Positions 1-21,411 of a stretch of DNA of 64,000 nucleotides are shown one piece after another. The DNA is taken from NCBI GenBank assembly GCA_029582155.1, contig CM055895.1, positions 19,083,004-19,147,003 on the forward strand, written 5' to 3'. The notes beneath the pieces were generated by a model. The model was not told where the DNA came from, searched no databases, and worked only from the letters and a program-made list of their open reading frames with translations. Position 1 is the stretch's first letter, and every line of letters begins with the position of its first letter. The DNA is from Panopea generosa. Lineage: Eukaryota > Mollusca > Bivalvia > Adapedonta > Hiatellidae. The translations under genes were made by a program, and so were the position numbers.

Positions 1-1611
1 CTAAATATTCAATCAAGCAAACAGGCAATTTAATCATATTAAAATGCACAGTTTTACGAGTTCTACAAAAACTGTCTTACATAATTCCATGTAAAGTAAA
101 AAGTTTATTTGGAGTTCAAACCAAGCAAAAACACTAAGAATTGTATTTCACAATGAAATACTTTAAAATCTAAATTCCTCACTTAGAATACTTTATAACT
201 GTTCAAAGCAATGGCAGCATAGAAAAATTATCCTCTCTAGGGAATAGTACAGTGATAAAGGGGTATTCTTTACCAAAGCGTTTATTCTCTTACTCTTCTA
301 CCAAATCCACCAGAAGATCAATTTAAAACAGTAAATAATAGTATAGACAAATTATTATTGGATAAAAAATCTGATAAAAACAAATGAAAAAACAAAAATT
401 CAATATTTTGAAATGGATGCCCTCAAAATGATAGATATTTATAAAGTTGTGAAATCATTAAAATCAAACTTGACAAAAATACTTTTTGATACTTTTAATA
501 ATGGACTACTTTTTTATATAAACAAATTCGACAAATTCTGCAGGAAAACATTCGAAAGTGACCTCAGTATTAGTGATCTTCAACATCTATATCCAAAAGA
601 AAGGCTTTTTTCAAAGCATTGCTATTTTAAATACATGACCGAAAAGAAAAAGACTGCATTGGTAAAAAAAATGGAATAATTCAAAAATAAAAGTAGTAGG
701 TAACAAGACATTTTTTTAACAACACTTGGTATGATAGAGGAACACAATATTGTGAGCATTTATATGATTGTAGGAAACATCAACTTCTCCGACTTTATTG
801 AATTATATGCATAACCGGAACATTCTTTTATTTTTTATGCATCTTTGATTTCGAGTATTCTCAAAGAATGGAAAACACTTAATCAGAAAATATCCGCAGA
901 TAAGAAACATCAAAAAGAAACAAATAAACACATTTAATATGATTTCAAATTAAAGACAGATGGGAACAGTTTTTCAATACTCCCCAGGTAGGTAGGAAAT
1001 ATATTTATACATTGCCTTTTAACTCAACCGTTAATACAGAACTTCGTAGGTTCCAATACAAATATTTTATGCTGATTATACCTACATATTGATATATCTT
1101 CAAATGTATCTTGACAAAGTCAAATTTGTACGATTTTTGCAGTAGTTACATTTAAACAGTACAGTAAACCATAGTTTTAGGGAATGTCACAATATTCAAC
1201 AGTTTTCGTCGAAACTCAATATATTTTTATCACTTTTAAATATTAACATATCATAGATCTTTTAACAGTTACTTTTGGTGTAAAGGAGGGAAAGGTTTAC
1301 TAACTGCCCTTATCAATTTTATTGTAATAAGTGGTAAGTCTTTCAAATTCAGAAGCAAATACATTAATACAACTCCATGTTTAAACTAGTTCAAAACTTA
1401 ATTGAATAAACCAATTAAAATTGAAAAACACATTGCTCTAATTAAGAATAAGTAAGAAATTCATAACCGGAAATGGGCACCTTAAATTTTCTAACATGTT
1501 ATGTTAGAAATAGTATTTTTCAAAATAAAACACAACTGAGACATCTTGGCATTATTCTAATACTATTCTCACAATTTCACTACTTTTTAATACTGTGTGG
1601 CATATGAAGCT
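1..1611. other. 3' flank of PAPSS copy A, no gene seen
   Basis: AT-rich sequence downstream of the copy A stop codon. An 88-codon open frame at 413-679 (+) has no recognisable domain and low-complexity, Lys/Phe-rich composition, so I do not call it. The near part must hold the 3' UTR of copy A. A minus-strand AATAAA (plus TTTATT) at 1318-1323, about 290 nt past the stop, is a candidate polyadenylation signal. Similarity to copy B ends about 20-30 nt past the stop, so one edge of the duplicated block, or a replaced 3' UTR, lies here. Confidence 0.5.
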
Positions 1612-10923
<9,312 letters not shown>

Positions 10924-10996
10924 TTTATATATTCAAACACTGTTATGCTTTATCTGAATATCCACAATAACAGTGACATACAGAGATAATACAGAA

Positions 10997-11004
10997 CTTA
11001 TATA
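10997..11004 (-). promoter_or_regulatory. Candidate TATA box of PAPSS copy A
   Basis: The minus strand reads TATATAAG, about 75 nt upstream of the copy A start codon, which would place initiation near 10965-10975 with a short 5' UTR. The position is suitable, but TATA-like strings are common in such AT-rich DNA. The homologous segment is missing in copy B. Confidence 0.3.
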
Positions 11005-11068
11005 ACCGGCATCATCATTGTGAAATGTCAGATTACATGAGACAGAGGGTCATCATCTGGAACAAAGA

Positions 11069-11205
11069 ATTTATCATCAAGAACCAATTTGTATTAGGTT
11101 TATTATCAAGAACAATTTTGTATTAAGTTTATTATCAAGGACAATTTTGTATTAAGTTTATTATCAAGGACCATCTTGTATTAAGTTTATTATCAAGGAC
11201 AATTT
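11069..11205. repeat. 29-bp tandem repeat upstream of PAPSS-A
   Basis: About four imperfect copies of tttattatcaaggacaattt, period about 29-31 bp. One remnant is visible in copy B at about 38640-38690, which helps to align the two upstream regions. Confidence 0.65.
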
Positions 11206-11828
11206 CGAGGGTTTAATGCAACACTATTCCATCTACATATCAACAAATAAGGAAATATAGCAGTGTTGCATTTAACCATCGAGAAACTTTGCAAATGAAA
11301 TAATAAATATTTAAAATACATTATTAGTACATAATTAAGAATGGGTTTTCTTTACAAATAAATGTTCGTCTCTTTCCGATAATCACATTCGGCAGAAAAT
11401 GGGGAGTCACAAAGCTTGTTCGGAAACGCCAGAGTCTGCAGGTTTGACCTCACTCTTGTCTTAAGGGTTACTAAAAACAAGACCAATTACTGGTTCTGTC
11501 TAGAAAATGGACTGGAGAATAAATCACAAAAGCTTTGTAATAACTAAGCAATAAAGTCAAAATAAGTTTGTATAAAACAAATGTTGTTTCGGTTTATAAA
11601 ATAAAGTTGTTTACAATTAATTTACAAGTCATTCAGAAATGTTAAAATGTGACACTAGTGACCAATGAGTGACAGTTGAGTACTCATTCTTTCCTAAAGT
11701 AATACTGGATTATTTTCAGTACAACAAACGGTGTCGATGTTCTATATATTCAACCTTGCAACATTATCAGTAGTCAATACATGATGAAACAACTTCAGAA
11801 GTTTACATTAGAAGATCGGGAATGAACA

Positions 11829-11897
11829 GCTTCTTCTTCTTCTTATTCTTCTTCTTCTTCTTCTTTTTCTTCTTCTTCTTCTTCTTCTTCTTCTTCT
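11829..11897. repeat. (TTC)n microsatellite
   Basis: Nearly pure TTC repeat (GAA on the minus strand) with two small interruptions, about 120 bp from the edge of the 36-bp minisatellite. Confidence 0.9.
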
Positions 11898-11940
11898 ATA
11901 TACAGGTCATAGACTGTATGGTTGACCTGATTATTTGAGT

Positions 11941-13900
11941 AACTAGCATGATCAGAACTGCCATTCTTCCTCAAGTGACTGGCATGATCAGAATCAACAT
12001 TCTTCCTCAAGTGACTGGCATAATCAGAACCATCATTATTCCTCAAGTGACTGGCGTGATCAGAACCGCCATTCTTTCTCAAGTGACTGACATGATCAGA
12101 ACCACCATTCTTCCTTAAGTGACTGGCATGAACAGAATCACCATTCTTCCTCAAGTGACTGGCATGGTCAGAACCGCCATTCTTCCTCAAGTGACTGGCA
12201 TGGTCAGAACCACCATTCTTCCTTAAGTGTCTGGCATGATCAGAACCAATATTCTTCCTTAAGTGTCTGGCATGATCAGAACCAATATTCTTCCTCAAGT
12301 GACTGGCATGGTCAGAACCGCCATTCTTCCTCAAGTGACTGGCATGATTAGAACCATCATTCTTCTTTAAGTGTCTGGCATGATCAGAACCACCATTCTT
12401 CCTCAAGTAACTGGCAAGATCAGAACCACCATTCTTCCTCAAGTGACTGGTATGATCAGAACCATCATTCTTCCTCAAGTGACTGGCATGATCAGAACCA
12501 TCATTCTTTCTCAAGTGACTGACATGATCAGAACCATCATTATTCCTCAAGTGACTGGCATGATCAGAACCATCATTATTCCTCAAGTGACTGGCATGAT
12601 CAGAACCGCCATTCTTTCTCAAGTGACTGACATGATCAGAACCACCATTCTTCCTTAAGTGACTGGCATGAACAGAATCACCATTCTTCCTCAAGTGACT
12701 GGCATGGTCAGAACCGCCATTCTTCCTCAAGTGACTGGCATGGTCAGAACCGCCATTCTTCCTTAAGTGTCTGGCATGATCAGAACCAATATTCTTCCTT
12801 TAGTGTCTGGCATGATCAGAACCAATATTCTTCCTCAAGTGACTGGCATGGTCAGAACCGCCATTCTTCCTAAAGTGACTGGTATGATTAGAACCATCAT
12901 TCTCCCTTAAGTATCTGGCATGATCAGAACCAATATTCTTCCTCAAGTGACTGGCATGATCAGAATCAACATTCTTCCTCAAGTGACTGGCATGATCAGA
13001 ACCATCATTATTCCTCAAGTGACTGGCAATGACAGAGCCGCCATTCTTTCTCAAGTGACTGACATGATCAGAACCACCATTCTTCCTTAAGTGATTGGCA
13101 TGAACAGAATCACCATTCTTCCTCAAGTGACTGGCATGGTCAGAACCGCCATTCTTCCTCAAGTGACTGGCATGGTCAGAACCACCATTCTTCCTTAAGT
13201 GTCTGGCATGATCAGAACCACCATTCTTCCTCAAGTGACTGGCATGATCAGAACCAATATTCTTCCTTAAGTGTCTGGCATGATCAGAACCAATATTCTT
13301 CCTTAAGTGTCTGGCATGATCAGAACCAATATTCTTCCTTAAGTGTCTGGCATGATCAGAACCAATATTCTTCCTCAAGTGACTGGCATGGTCAGAACCG
13401 CCATTCTTCCTAAAGTGACTGGCATGATTAGAACCATCATTCTCCCTCAAGTGTCTGGCATGATCAGAACCACCATTCTTCCTCAAGTGTCTGGCATGAT
13501 CAGAACCACCATTCTTCCTCAAGTGACTGGCATGAACAGAACCACCGTTCTTCCTCAAGTGACTGGAATGATCAGAACCATCATTCTTCCTCAAGTGACT
13601 GGCATGATCAGAACCACCATTCTTCCTCAAGTAACTGGCATGACCCGAACCACCATTCTCCCTCAAGTGACTGGCATAATCAGAACCACCATTCTTCCTC
13701 AAGCGCCTGGCATGATCAGAACCACCATTCTTCCTCAAGTAACTGGCATGACCCGAACCACCATTCTCCCTCAAGTGACTGGCATGATCAGAACCACTAT
13801 TCTTCCTCATGTAACTGGCATGATCAGAACCACCATTCTTCCTCAAGTAACTGGCATGATCAGAACCACCATTCTTCCTCGTGTAATTGGAATGATCAGT
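11941..13900. repeat. 36-bp minisatellite, about 54 copies, upstream of PAPSS-A
   Basis: The unit contains aagtgactggcatgatcaga and ends accaccattcttcct; period 36. Because 36 is divisible by 3 and the unit has no stop codon in some frames, long frames stay open on both strands (minus RKNGGSDHASHL, plus MIRTTILPQVTG); I regard these as artefacts. Most units carry GTGACT, but units at both edges (11940 and about 13620-13880) carry GTAACT, the form that dominates copy B. A multi-unit block starting cattctttctcaagtgactg recurs at about 12071, 12611 and 13045, a higher-order pattern. The same unique flank (gtcaagatcctggacca) ends this array and the copy B array. Confidence 0.95.
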
Positions 13901-14144
13901 AACAGTCAAGATCCTGGACCATTTAAGATTGGAGAACCTAATAGTATTTAAATAATAGTGAAACAATATCTACCCATTTATACATATGTCAAAGATAAAT
14001 GGCTACATTTATACTATCATTTGCATTAGATTGTAAGAAAGAGGTAATTTAATATCATAATAGCATAGTTGTTGTTTTGTCAACAATAAATGACAACAAT
14101 TCGTAAAAATTTATACTGAACTTTTATTTGATACTACAGTATAA

Positions 14145-16720
14145 TGTTTAGTTTAAACATATTTTATTGCATAATTCACATAGCAAACAGGTTGGGCCAC
14201 AAGTTCTAGCAACATTAGTTACGGCCCTCCCCTTTCAATATACAAATAACATTAGAATCAAGATGGCAATTTTAACAATCAATAGGATGTAAACCAACAA
14301 TAAAATTGAAGAGATAAATAAAGAAAAATAAATAAATAAGGTGAGAAAAAGAGAGAAAATACATAATATGTTTTCAAGTGCTGTCATAATATCGTTCCAA
14401 TGCTTTGAAGGGCTGCATAAAATTGGGCATGATGCCGAGAGTCAATTGTTGACAAAACGTTTCGTGTCTTTAATGTATTGTTGTACTTGTGTAAATATAA
14501 ATGTATTTGTGTCACTGGTATATGTACTCTTACCAAATAATAACACTTGTGTACTTAAGGGATGAAAACGGCGTGTGGAACGAAAAAGACGAAGTCGTTC
14601 ATCAGTATATATAGAACATTGCATAAAGTAGTGCTCGGCGTCTTCTTTTTCATTACCGCATCCGTCGCATTTTGCATCAAGTGTTAAAGAATTTAAAAAT
14701 GTATCAAACTTAAGATGACTACATCCGTTTCTCAAACGAGCGTGGAAAACTGATAAAATTCGACTACCAGTTAGATAATACGATGGTACTATTTGCGTTT
14801 TAAAATACATGTTTGTTATATGAGTTTTAAATATTGATAGTGTCTCTGAGTTACGAATGTACTCGGGAAGTGTATTCCAAATAGATACGCATGACGGAAT
14901 AAACGAATTTGCAAATAGTTGTGTTCTTGTGTTAAAAACAACATAATCGGAAGAATTTCGTAAGTTGTAAGGTGTATTTACTCCTACTGTTTCTGGAAAA
15001 AGAGAACATAAATAATCGGGTAGAATTCCTGTTTTAAGTTTATATGCAATAATATATTTTTGATATTTTCTTCTTTCTGATAGCGATAACCATCCGATTT
15101 CGGTGTATAACTTATTTATAGAAACTGAACGCGTCAAACCAGTAACCACTCTAGCTGCTTCGTGTTGTATTTTTTCTAGTTTGTCTTTTTCATATTGGGA
15201 ACAATTATCAAAAACAATTGATGCATATTCAAAAACTGGTCGCAGAAATGATATATATATTTGGTTTAGAGATTTCCGATTAAGTGTAAATTTGATTTTC
15301 CGCATCATGCCTAAAATTTTTGAAGCTGATGAAACAATATTATTTATGTGTTGATGCCATTTTCCATCATGACTAAAAGTAACACCTAAATGTTTATGGT
15401 GTTCTACAAAATTAACTAAAACATTTTCAAACAATAAATTTGGATTTGAAACATTTCTATTTAGAGTTAAAAGTACATGTATAGCTTCAGTCTTTTGGGG
15501 ATTAAAATTCACTAACCATTGTTTTGCCCACTTTGATATAACGATCAGATCATTATTGATTATACCTTCTAAATCTGTTAAATTTGAAGATGTAAAAGCA
15601 AGAGATGTATCATCTGCAAATATTCGTGTAATACTTAACAAAATTTCGGCTATATCATTAATGTAAATTAAAAAGAATAAAGGACCTAATACAGAACCTT
15701 GGGGAACTCCGGCAGTTGTTTCTTTTATTTCTGAGAAACTATTACCTATAAATACTCTTTGTTCACGTTTGTTTAAATAACTGTCGATCCAATTATGAAG
15801 ATTACCATTTATACCATTTTGCTTTAATTTGAACAAAAGACCTTTTAACCACACGCGATCAAATGCTTTCGATACATCACAGAATACCATACAAGTGAAT
15901 TGTTTATTATCTATGCCTTGACAAATTTGATGATATATATCTAAAAGTTGGTAAACCGTGGAATGTCCTTTGGGAAATCCAGATTGTAACTTATAAATGA
16001 GGTTATTATCAACAAGAAAATTATATATATGTTTGTACACAATTCTTTCCATTAACTTGCCAATACAGCTTAAGAGTGAAATTGGTCGATAATTAGACGC
16101 TAGGTTTGTTTTACCTTTTTTGAAAAGTGGCATTACTAGGGCTGATTTCCATAAATCTGGAAATTCACATTTGATTAATGATCTATTAAATAACAATACT
16201 AGAGGTTTAGAAATACTATATTTTGTATACTTCAAAACTTTGTGACTTATTTTATCATTCCCAACAGATTTGTTAGGGTCAAGGATGTCAATCGTATCTT
16301 CTATTTCAGACTTTGTTATAATTATATTAGAAAGAAAATGATAAGTTTTCGAGTTTTCATTTGGAAATGTAATATTAGTTTCATTACTGATTGTTGAAAT
16401 AGAAATGAAATAGTCGTTCAAACAATTTGCCTTTTCTTCGTCGTTATAAAAGTAGGTTTCCTCCCCAGCGTCTGAGGTTCTTTTTAAGGGGGGTATGGTT
16501 TCAGTATTTTTGTTTTCCTTAATGATTTGTTTAAGAACTTTCCAGTAAAGTTTTGGATTTGTATTTCTGCTGTCTGAAACTAAAGCTTCTATATTATTAA
16601 AGTACTGTTCTTTAGCATGCGTTTTCAAATTATTAACTTTGTTTCTTAACTGTTTGTATTTAGTCCAGTCGTCTGTTCTTTTCGTTCGTATTGATTTTAT
16701 TGATATACTACAGTATAATG
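14145..16720 (-). mobile_element. 5'-truncated jockey/CR1-like LINE
   Basis: Contains the reverse-transcriptase frame described separately, then a ~300-bp 3' UTR ending near 14145-14170 with gcaataaaatatg on the minus strand. Coding similarity runs upstream to about 16715 (KRTDDWTKYKQLRNKVNN) and then stops in ctacctacctaccc-type sequence. The apurinic endonuclease region expected upstream is absent, so the insertion is 5' truncated, as is usual for LINEs. I could not identify target-site duplications. Confidence 0.85.
14442..16628 (-). CDS. LINE ORF2 fragment: reverse transcriptase and C-terminal CCHC
   Basis: About 728 codons, uninterrupted, with no start ATG of its own; it is the 3' part of a longer ORF2 and is probably not expressed alone. 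Visible RT blocks: YRPISLLSCIGKLMERIV, FCDVSKAFDRVWLKGL (first catalytic Asp), GVPQGSVLGPLFFLIYINDI, and the catalytic IFADDTSLAF. Thumb-like and C-terminal segments follow (KYQKYIIAYKLKTGILPDY, FIPSCVSIWNTLP), then a Cys/His motif CDGCGN...HYFMQC near the end. This arrangement is typical of the jockey/CR1 group; the exact clade needs a tree. An intact frame over 2 kb implies recent insertion. It is retrotransposon sequence, not a host gene. Confidence 0.9.
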   Translation of the reverse strand: MKTHAKEQYFNNIEALVSDSRNTNPKLYWKVLKQIIKENKNTETIPPLKRTSDAGEETYFYNDEEKANCLNDYFISISTISNETNITFPNENSKTYHFLSNIIITKSEIEDTIDILDPNKSVGNDKISHKVLKYTKYSISKPLVLLFNRSLIKCEFPDLWKSALVMPLFKKGKTNLASNYRPISLLSCIGKLMERIVYKHIYNFLVDNNLIYKLQSGFPKGHSTVYQLLDIYHQICQGIDNKQFTCMVFCDVSKAFDRVWLKGLLFKLKQNGINGNLHNWIDSYLNKREQRVFIGNSFSEIKETTAGVPQGSVLGPLFFLIYINDIAEILLSITRIFADDTSLAFTSSNLTDLEGIINNDLIVISKWAKQWLVNFNPQKTEAIHVLLTLNRNVSNPNLLFENVLVNFVEHHKHLGVTFSHDGKWHQHINNIVSSASKILGMMRKIKFTLNRKSLNQIYISFLRPVFEYASIVFDNCSQYEKDKLEKIQHEAARVVTGLTRSVSINKLYTEIGWLSLSERRKYQKYIIAYKLKTGILPDYLCSLFPETVGVNTPYNLRNSSDYVVFNTRTQLFANSFIPSCVSIWNTLPEYIRNSETLSIFKTHITNMYFKTQIVPSYYLTGSRILSVFHARLRNGCSHLKFDTFLNSLTLDAKCDGCGNEKEDAEHYFMQCSIYTDERLRLFRSTRRFHPLSTQVLLFGKSTYTSDTNTFIFTQVQQYIKDTKRFVNN

Positions 16721-16894
16721 GATGGTAACTTCTCCCCCACTAAAACTATATATTTACTTACCTACCTACCCACCCTAAATGGCATAGGTCAGAATTTGCA
16801 AACAAAAAATGTTTAAAGGTGCAGCCTAAAGCAGGACTTCATTTATAGAATTATGCAACCCAAAAGTAAAAGAAATTTCAAAATTTTCTCCTAA

Positions 16895-18445
16895 GGTTTA
16901 GGACTGAGCTGGATTCAAGCCCATGACCCAAACAGTGAGAGTTAATTGGTCATAAGGAGACAGTGCCTTAAACCCCTCGGTCAGGGAGTTAATTGGTCAT
17001 AAGGAGACAGTGCCTTAAACACCTCGGTCAGGGAGTTAAGTGGTCATAAGGAGACAGTGCTTTAAACCCCTCGGTCAGGGAGTTAATTGGTCATAAGGAG
17101 ACAGTGCCTTAAACCCCTCGGTCAGGGAGTTAATTGGTCATAAGGAGACAGTGCCTTAAACCCCTCAGTCAGGGAGTTAATTGGTCATAAGGAGACAGTG
17201 CCTTAAACCCCTCGGTCAGGGAGTTAATTGGTCATAAGGAGACAGTGCCTTAAACCCCTCAGTCAGGGAGTTAATTGGTCATAAGGAGACAGTGCCTTAA
17301 ACCCCTCGGTCAGAGAGTTAATTGGTCATCAGGAGACATAGCCTTAAACCCCTCGGTCAGGGAGTTAAGTGGTCATAAGGAGACAGTGCCTTAAACCCCT
17401 CGGTCAGGGAGTTAATTGGTCATAAGGAGACAGTGCCTTAAACCCCTCGGTCAGGGAGTTAATTGGTCATAAGGAGCGGGTGCCTTAAACCCCTCGGTCA
17501 GGGAGTTAATTGGTCATAAGGAGACAGTGCCTTAAACCCCTCAGTCAGAGAGTTAATTGGTCATCAGGAGACATAGCCTTAAACCCCTCGGTCAGGGAGT
17601 TAAGTGGTCATAAGGAGACAGTGCCTTAAACCCCTCAGTCAGGGAGTTAATTGGTCATAAGGAGACAGTGCCTTAAACCCCTCAGTCAGGGAGTTAATTG
17701 GTCATAAGGAGACAGTGCCTTAAACCCCTCGGTCAGAGAGTTAATTGGTTATCAGGAGACATAGCCTTAAACCCCTCGGTCAGGGAGTTAAGTGGTCATA
17801 AGGAGACAGTGCCTTAAACCCCTCGGTCAGGGAGTTAATTGGTCATAAGGAGACAGTGCCTTAAACCCCTCGGTCAGGGAGTTAATTGGTCATAAGGAGC
17901 GGGTGCCTTAAACCCCTCGGTCAGGGAGTTAATTGGTCATAAGGAGACAGTGCCTTAAACCCCTCAGTCAGGAGTTAATTGGTCATCAGGAGACATAGCC
18001 TTAAACCCCTCGGTCAGGGAGTTAAGTGGTCATAAGGAGACAGTGCCTTAAACCCCTCGGTCAGGGAGTTAATTGGTCATAAGGAGACAGTGCCTTAAAC
18101 CCCTCGGTCAGGGAGTTAATTGGTCATAAGGAGACAGTGCCTTAAACCCCTCGGTCAGGGAGTTAATTGGCCATAAGGAGACAGTGCCTTAAACTCCTCA
18201 GTCAGGGAGTTAAGTGGTCATAAGGAGACAGCGCCTTAAACCCCTCGGTCAGGGAGTTAAGTGGTCATAAGGAGACAGTGCCTTAAACCCCTCGGTCAGG
18301 GAGTTAATTGGTCATAAGGAGACAGCGCCTTAAACCCCACGGTCAGGGAGTTAAGTGGTCATAAGGAGACAGCGCCTTAAACCCCTCGGTCAGGGAGTTA
18401 AGTGGTCATAAGGAGACAGTGCCTTAAACCCCCCGGTCAGGGAGG
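16895..18445 (-). repeat. 47-bp minisatellite (about 32 copies) made from a SINE tRNA-like head
   Basis: The unit is gggagttaattggtcataag followed by gagacagtgccttaaacccc and tcggtca; 31 periods of 47 bp fit between 16984 and 18440 with one single-base deletion near 17968. On the minus strand each unit begins TGACCGAGGGGTTTAAGGCA, which resembles the A-box region of the tRNA(Ser/Leu)-like SINE head seen at 61270-61300 (TGGCCGAGTGGTCTAAGGCA). A single B-box-like gggcttgaatcc lies at about 16912-16924, on the 3' side of the array in SINE orientation. The array therefore looks like tandem amplification of the 5' half of a SINE. Confidence 0.85.
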
Positions 18446-19263
18446 ACATCAAATCTTATTTCTGTACATAAATATTCCTCATGGATACATCAAGTGAATG
18501 TTTTGATTTTATCAGGTCTGCAAGATAATCAGAGGGAAATCCCCTAGAAATCAATGAAGAATGACACATTGATATTGTATACCGGTAAGTCAAAATATCA
18601 GGACATGCTTCACAACTAGCGTTGAAAAATAAATTGCTTAGTTGCTATTTCTTATCTGTCTATATCTGATATTTAATTAATTCATGTTACAGATGGACTT
18701 GAGTACTGAAATTCACTCATCAGAAATTATTGTACATAAAAAACAATTAATTTAACTGTTATGTCTTATAATTTTGTAGTAAAAGATCATGCAAAACTTG
18801 GATAAATGTGGATAAATTTCTTGTAGACAAGCAATTAAAGTCGCCTTTTTATACATTTCTTTAAATATAGATTTAACATCTGAAGACCAATTATTCTTAC
18901 ATGTAAAATAATCATTATAAAAATAAAAAAATATTTCTATAACCGTACAGCATTAAGTTAACATCTTATATGTGGGGTGGCGGTACGTTTCCCCAAACCC
19001 ATATTGCCTTGAAAGACTGGTGTAGATTTACATTTATGTACAACTAAAAAGAATTTGATAACATGATTAGGTAGTTTGTCAATTTTTTAATTAACCTTTG
19101 CTGAAGATGACTAATCCATGAAAGGTACAATAATAAAATATCTTTTCTTTTTTTTACTATATGTAGATAACATTAATTCACTTTTATTAAACAAGTTTGA
19201 TACACGACACAATAAAAAAAACTACTGGCTGATTCTGTTTCAGTAAAATCTAGATATTCATTA
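18446..19263. other. AT-rich spacer, nothing recognised
   Basis: No coding frame, tRNA-like fold or tandem repeat seen. Confidence 0.5.
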
Positions 19264-21312
19264 ACAAGAGGCACAATGTGGGCCTAAGTCGCCCATCTGG
19301 TTTCACATGTCACTATGAAGAACTTGTTATAGTTGTAGATGAGAAAAGTATCTGTTTTCTCACAGCATTTCCATGTAAAGTGAAAGTCACCCTACTGGGC
19401 TCCAGTGAACCCTTGCCCCTAATTTCAAGCAGACTCCATACATACTTGTATTTGAAAAAATAAAAACCTCATACAGCAGTATTGAGACAAGTTTAAGTTT
19501 TTATTTACCCTCATGCTTTGAAGTGGTAATTTTGGTGAGCAAAATAGCAGTATCAAAAAATTCAAATGTTATGTAAAGTCAGACAGTTACTTTGAAATGG
19601 GGGAATTTTTGTCCACTAATTTTATGTTAAATATTTACTATAATCCTATTAATGACTTTTTTTTTAAAAAAAAATTAAAACTATACATATTAACTTATTG
19701 AACAGATATAATAACAAAAATTAAATAAAGGGAGTTATGAACTCTTAAAAAATAAGATATTTGAATCACTATTTTATCTGTTTTTGGGTCCCTGCTGGCC
19801 CCTTATGGATATTAAATACCCTTTTAATGTCTCGGGTTCAGCTGCTATGACTAAACAATTCTCCAGACCTCAAGATGATTAAAATAATTCCCAAAATAAC
19901 TGATAAAAATACAATTTACTGTTTTCCATAGTATTCCTATGTAAAAATCAAAATCCCCTTACTGGACCTCAATAGAGTCTAGTCCCATTATTTGAAGAAA
20001 TGATAATTGAAATAATACGTAAAATAGGTGACAAAAACAGAATTGTTTGTTTTGCCATAGTAATCATATGTAAAAATCAAAGTCCACTTACAGAGCCCCA
20101 GTATACCTTAACCCTTTATTTGAACAAGTTTGAAACCCCTTTTCATAGGGGACATTTAAACCAAATATTAACACATTTGGCTCATCAGTTTTTGAGAAGA
20201 AGATTTTTGAAATTTCACAATTTATTCTTTTTTTGGGTCCCTGCTGGTCCTGTATTTCTATCAAATCCCCTTTAAAGGACCCTGTCTCAACTGTTCTGTT
20301 TAAACAATGCTCCAGACATGAAGATAGTTGAAATAATACCTAAAATAGATCAGAAAAGCAGAATTTTCCATTTTCCCATACACAGTATTCTTATGTAAAA
20401 ATCAAAGTCCCCTTACTGGGCCCCAATCGATCCTAGCTCCTTTATTTAAACTTCTAGTAATAGGGATCATTTATACCAAATATGAACAAATTTGATTGGA
20501 CAATTCTTCTTGAGAAGAAGATGTTAAACTGACATGTCCCCAAGGCAGGATCAATTTTGACCCTAGTGTCATGGTTTGTCCTAACACGATAGAAACTCAT
20601 TAGATGATACTAATTGAACCAAATCTTATTGTCTATGACTAGATTATACTTCAGAACTCAAATTGAATAATAATTTTGCCCAAATAGATGAAAAAATGAG
20701 AATTTTCTGCTTTCTCATAGTATCACTATGTAAAATTCTTAGTCCCCTTACAAATTTGAATGACCAGTTTTGAAGGAAACAATTTTTATAATTCCCAATT
20801 TTTACCTTTTTGTGGCCCCTTAAGACAGTGGAACCCAGTCATTTCTACAAATCTGAACCTCTTTGACCATACAATGCTTCTGTAAAAATATAGGCAAAAT
20901 CAGTTTATTTTAAAAAAAAAATTAATGTTTACGATAATGACAGGATTGTGTTCCCTAATTGAACCCTCAGGACAGGGGCATTTTCACCCCAGGGATACTA
21001 TTTGAACAAATCTCATAGAACTTAAGTTGTTTATCATTACTACATAAATATTTACAAAACCTGTTAGGTGGTTCATGAGAATATTTTTTAAGTTTTGGAC
21101 TATTTTTAGTAATGGTGGCCATCTTGAATCTCAGATTGGAAAAAAAAATTCTTCTGTTTAGTCTCCTATCCAATAGAAACATCCACATGAAGTCTTGAGT
21201 TTAATTGGCCCAGTGGCTTCAGAGAAAGTGCTGCTAATGGATGACAGATGACAGACAACGGACAATGCACCATCGCATAAGCCCTTCTGGCCTTTGGCCA
21301 GTAGAGCTAAAA
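19264..21312. mobile_element. Dispersed ~2-kb modular repeat with ACAAGAG / GAGCTAAAAA ends
   Basis: Begins acaagaggcacaatgtgggc and ends ggccagtagagctaaaaat. Inside, a module like catagtattcctatgtaaaaatc plus ccccttactgggcccca recurs in diverged form near 19350, 19925, 20050, 20385 and 20710. A related element lies at 58860-59965, and a 76-bp internally deleted cousin with the same ends lies at 44834-44909. No protein-coding capacity. It looks like a non-autonomous element; class not determined. Confidence 0.6.
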
Positions 21313-21411
21313 ATCAATGGTGGTCTTACACCTATACTATGTGTACCACCATGAGGATATGAGTCAACTGTCAACCCATCAAAGATCAATATATATTTAA
21401 AGTTTTGTTGT

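Noticed and set aside
413-679. 88-codon frame downstream of PAPSS-A
   Set aside because: No family resemblance, no homologous frame near copy B, and AT-rich composition in which such a length occurs by chance.
11843-13966. Long open frames on both strands encoding 12-residue repeats (RKNGGSDHASHL / MIRTTILPQVTG)
   Set aside because: They coincide exactly with a 36-bp minisatellite whose period is a multiple of 3, are open on both strands at once, and end in non-repeat sequence with no domain or signal. The same holds for 38834-40327.
16895-18445. CRISPR-like array of regular repeats
   Set aside because: The repeats are directly contiguous with no unique spacers, and the DNA is eukaryotic. 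The unit matches a SINE head instead.
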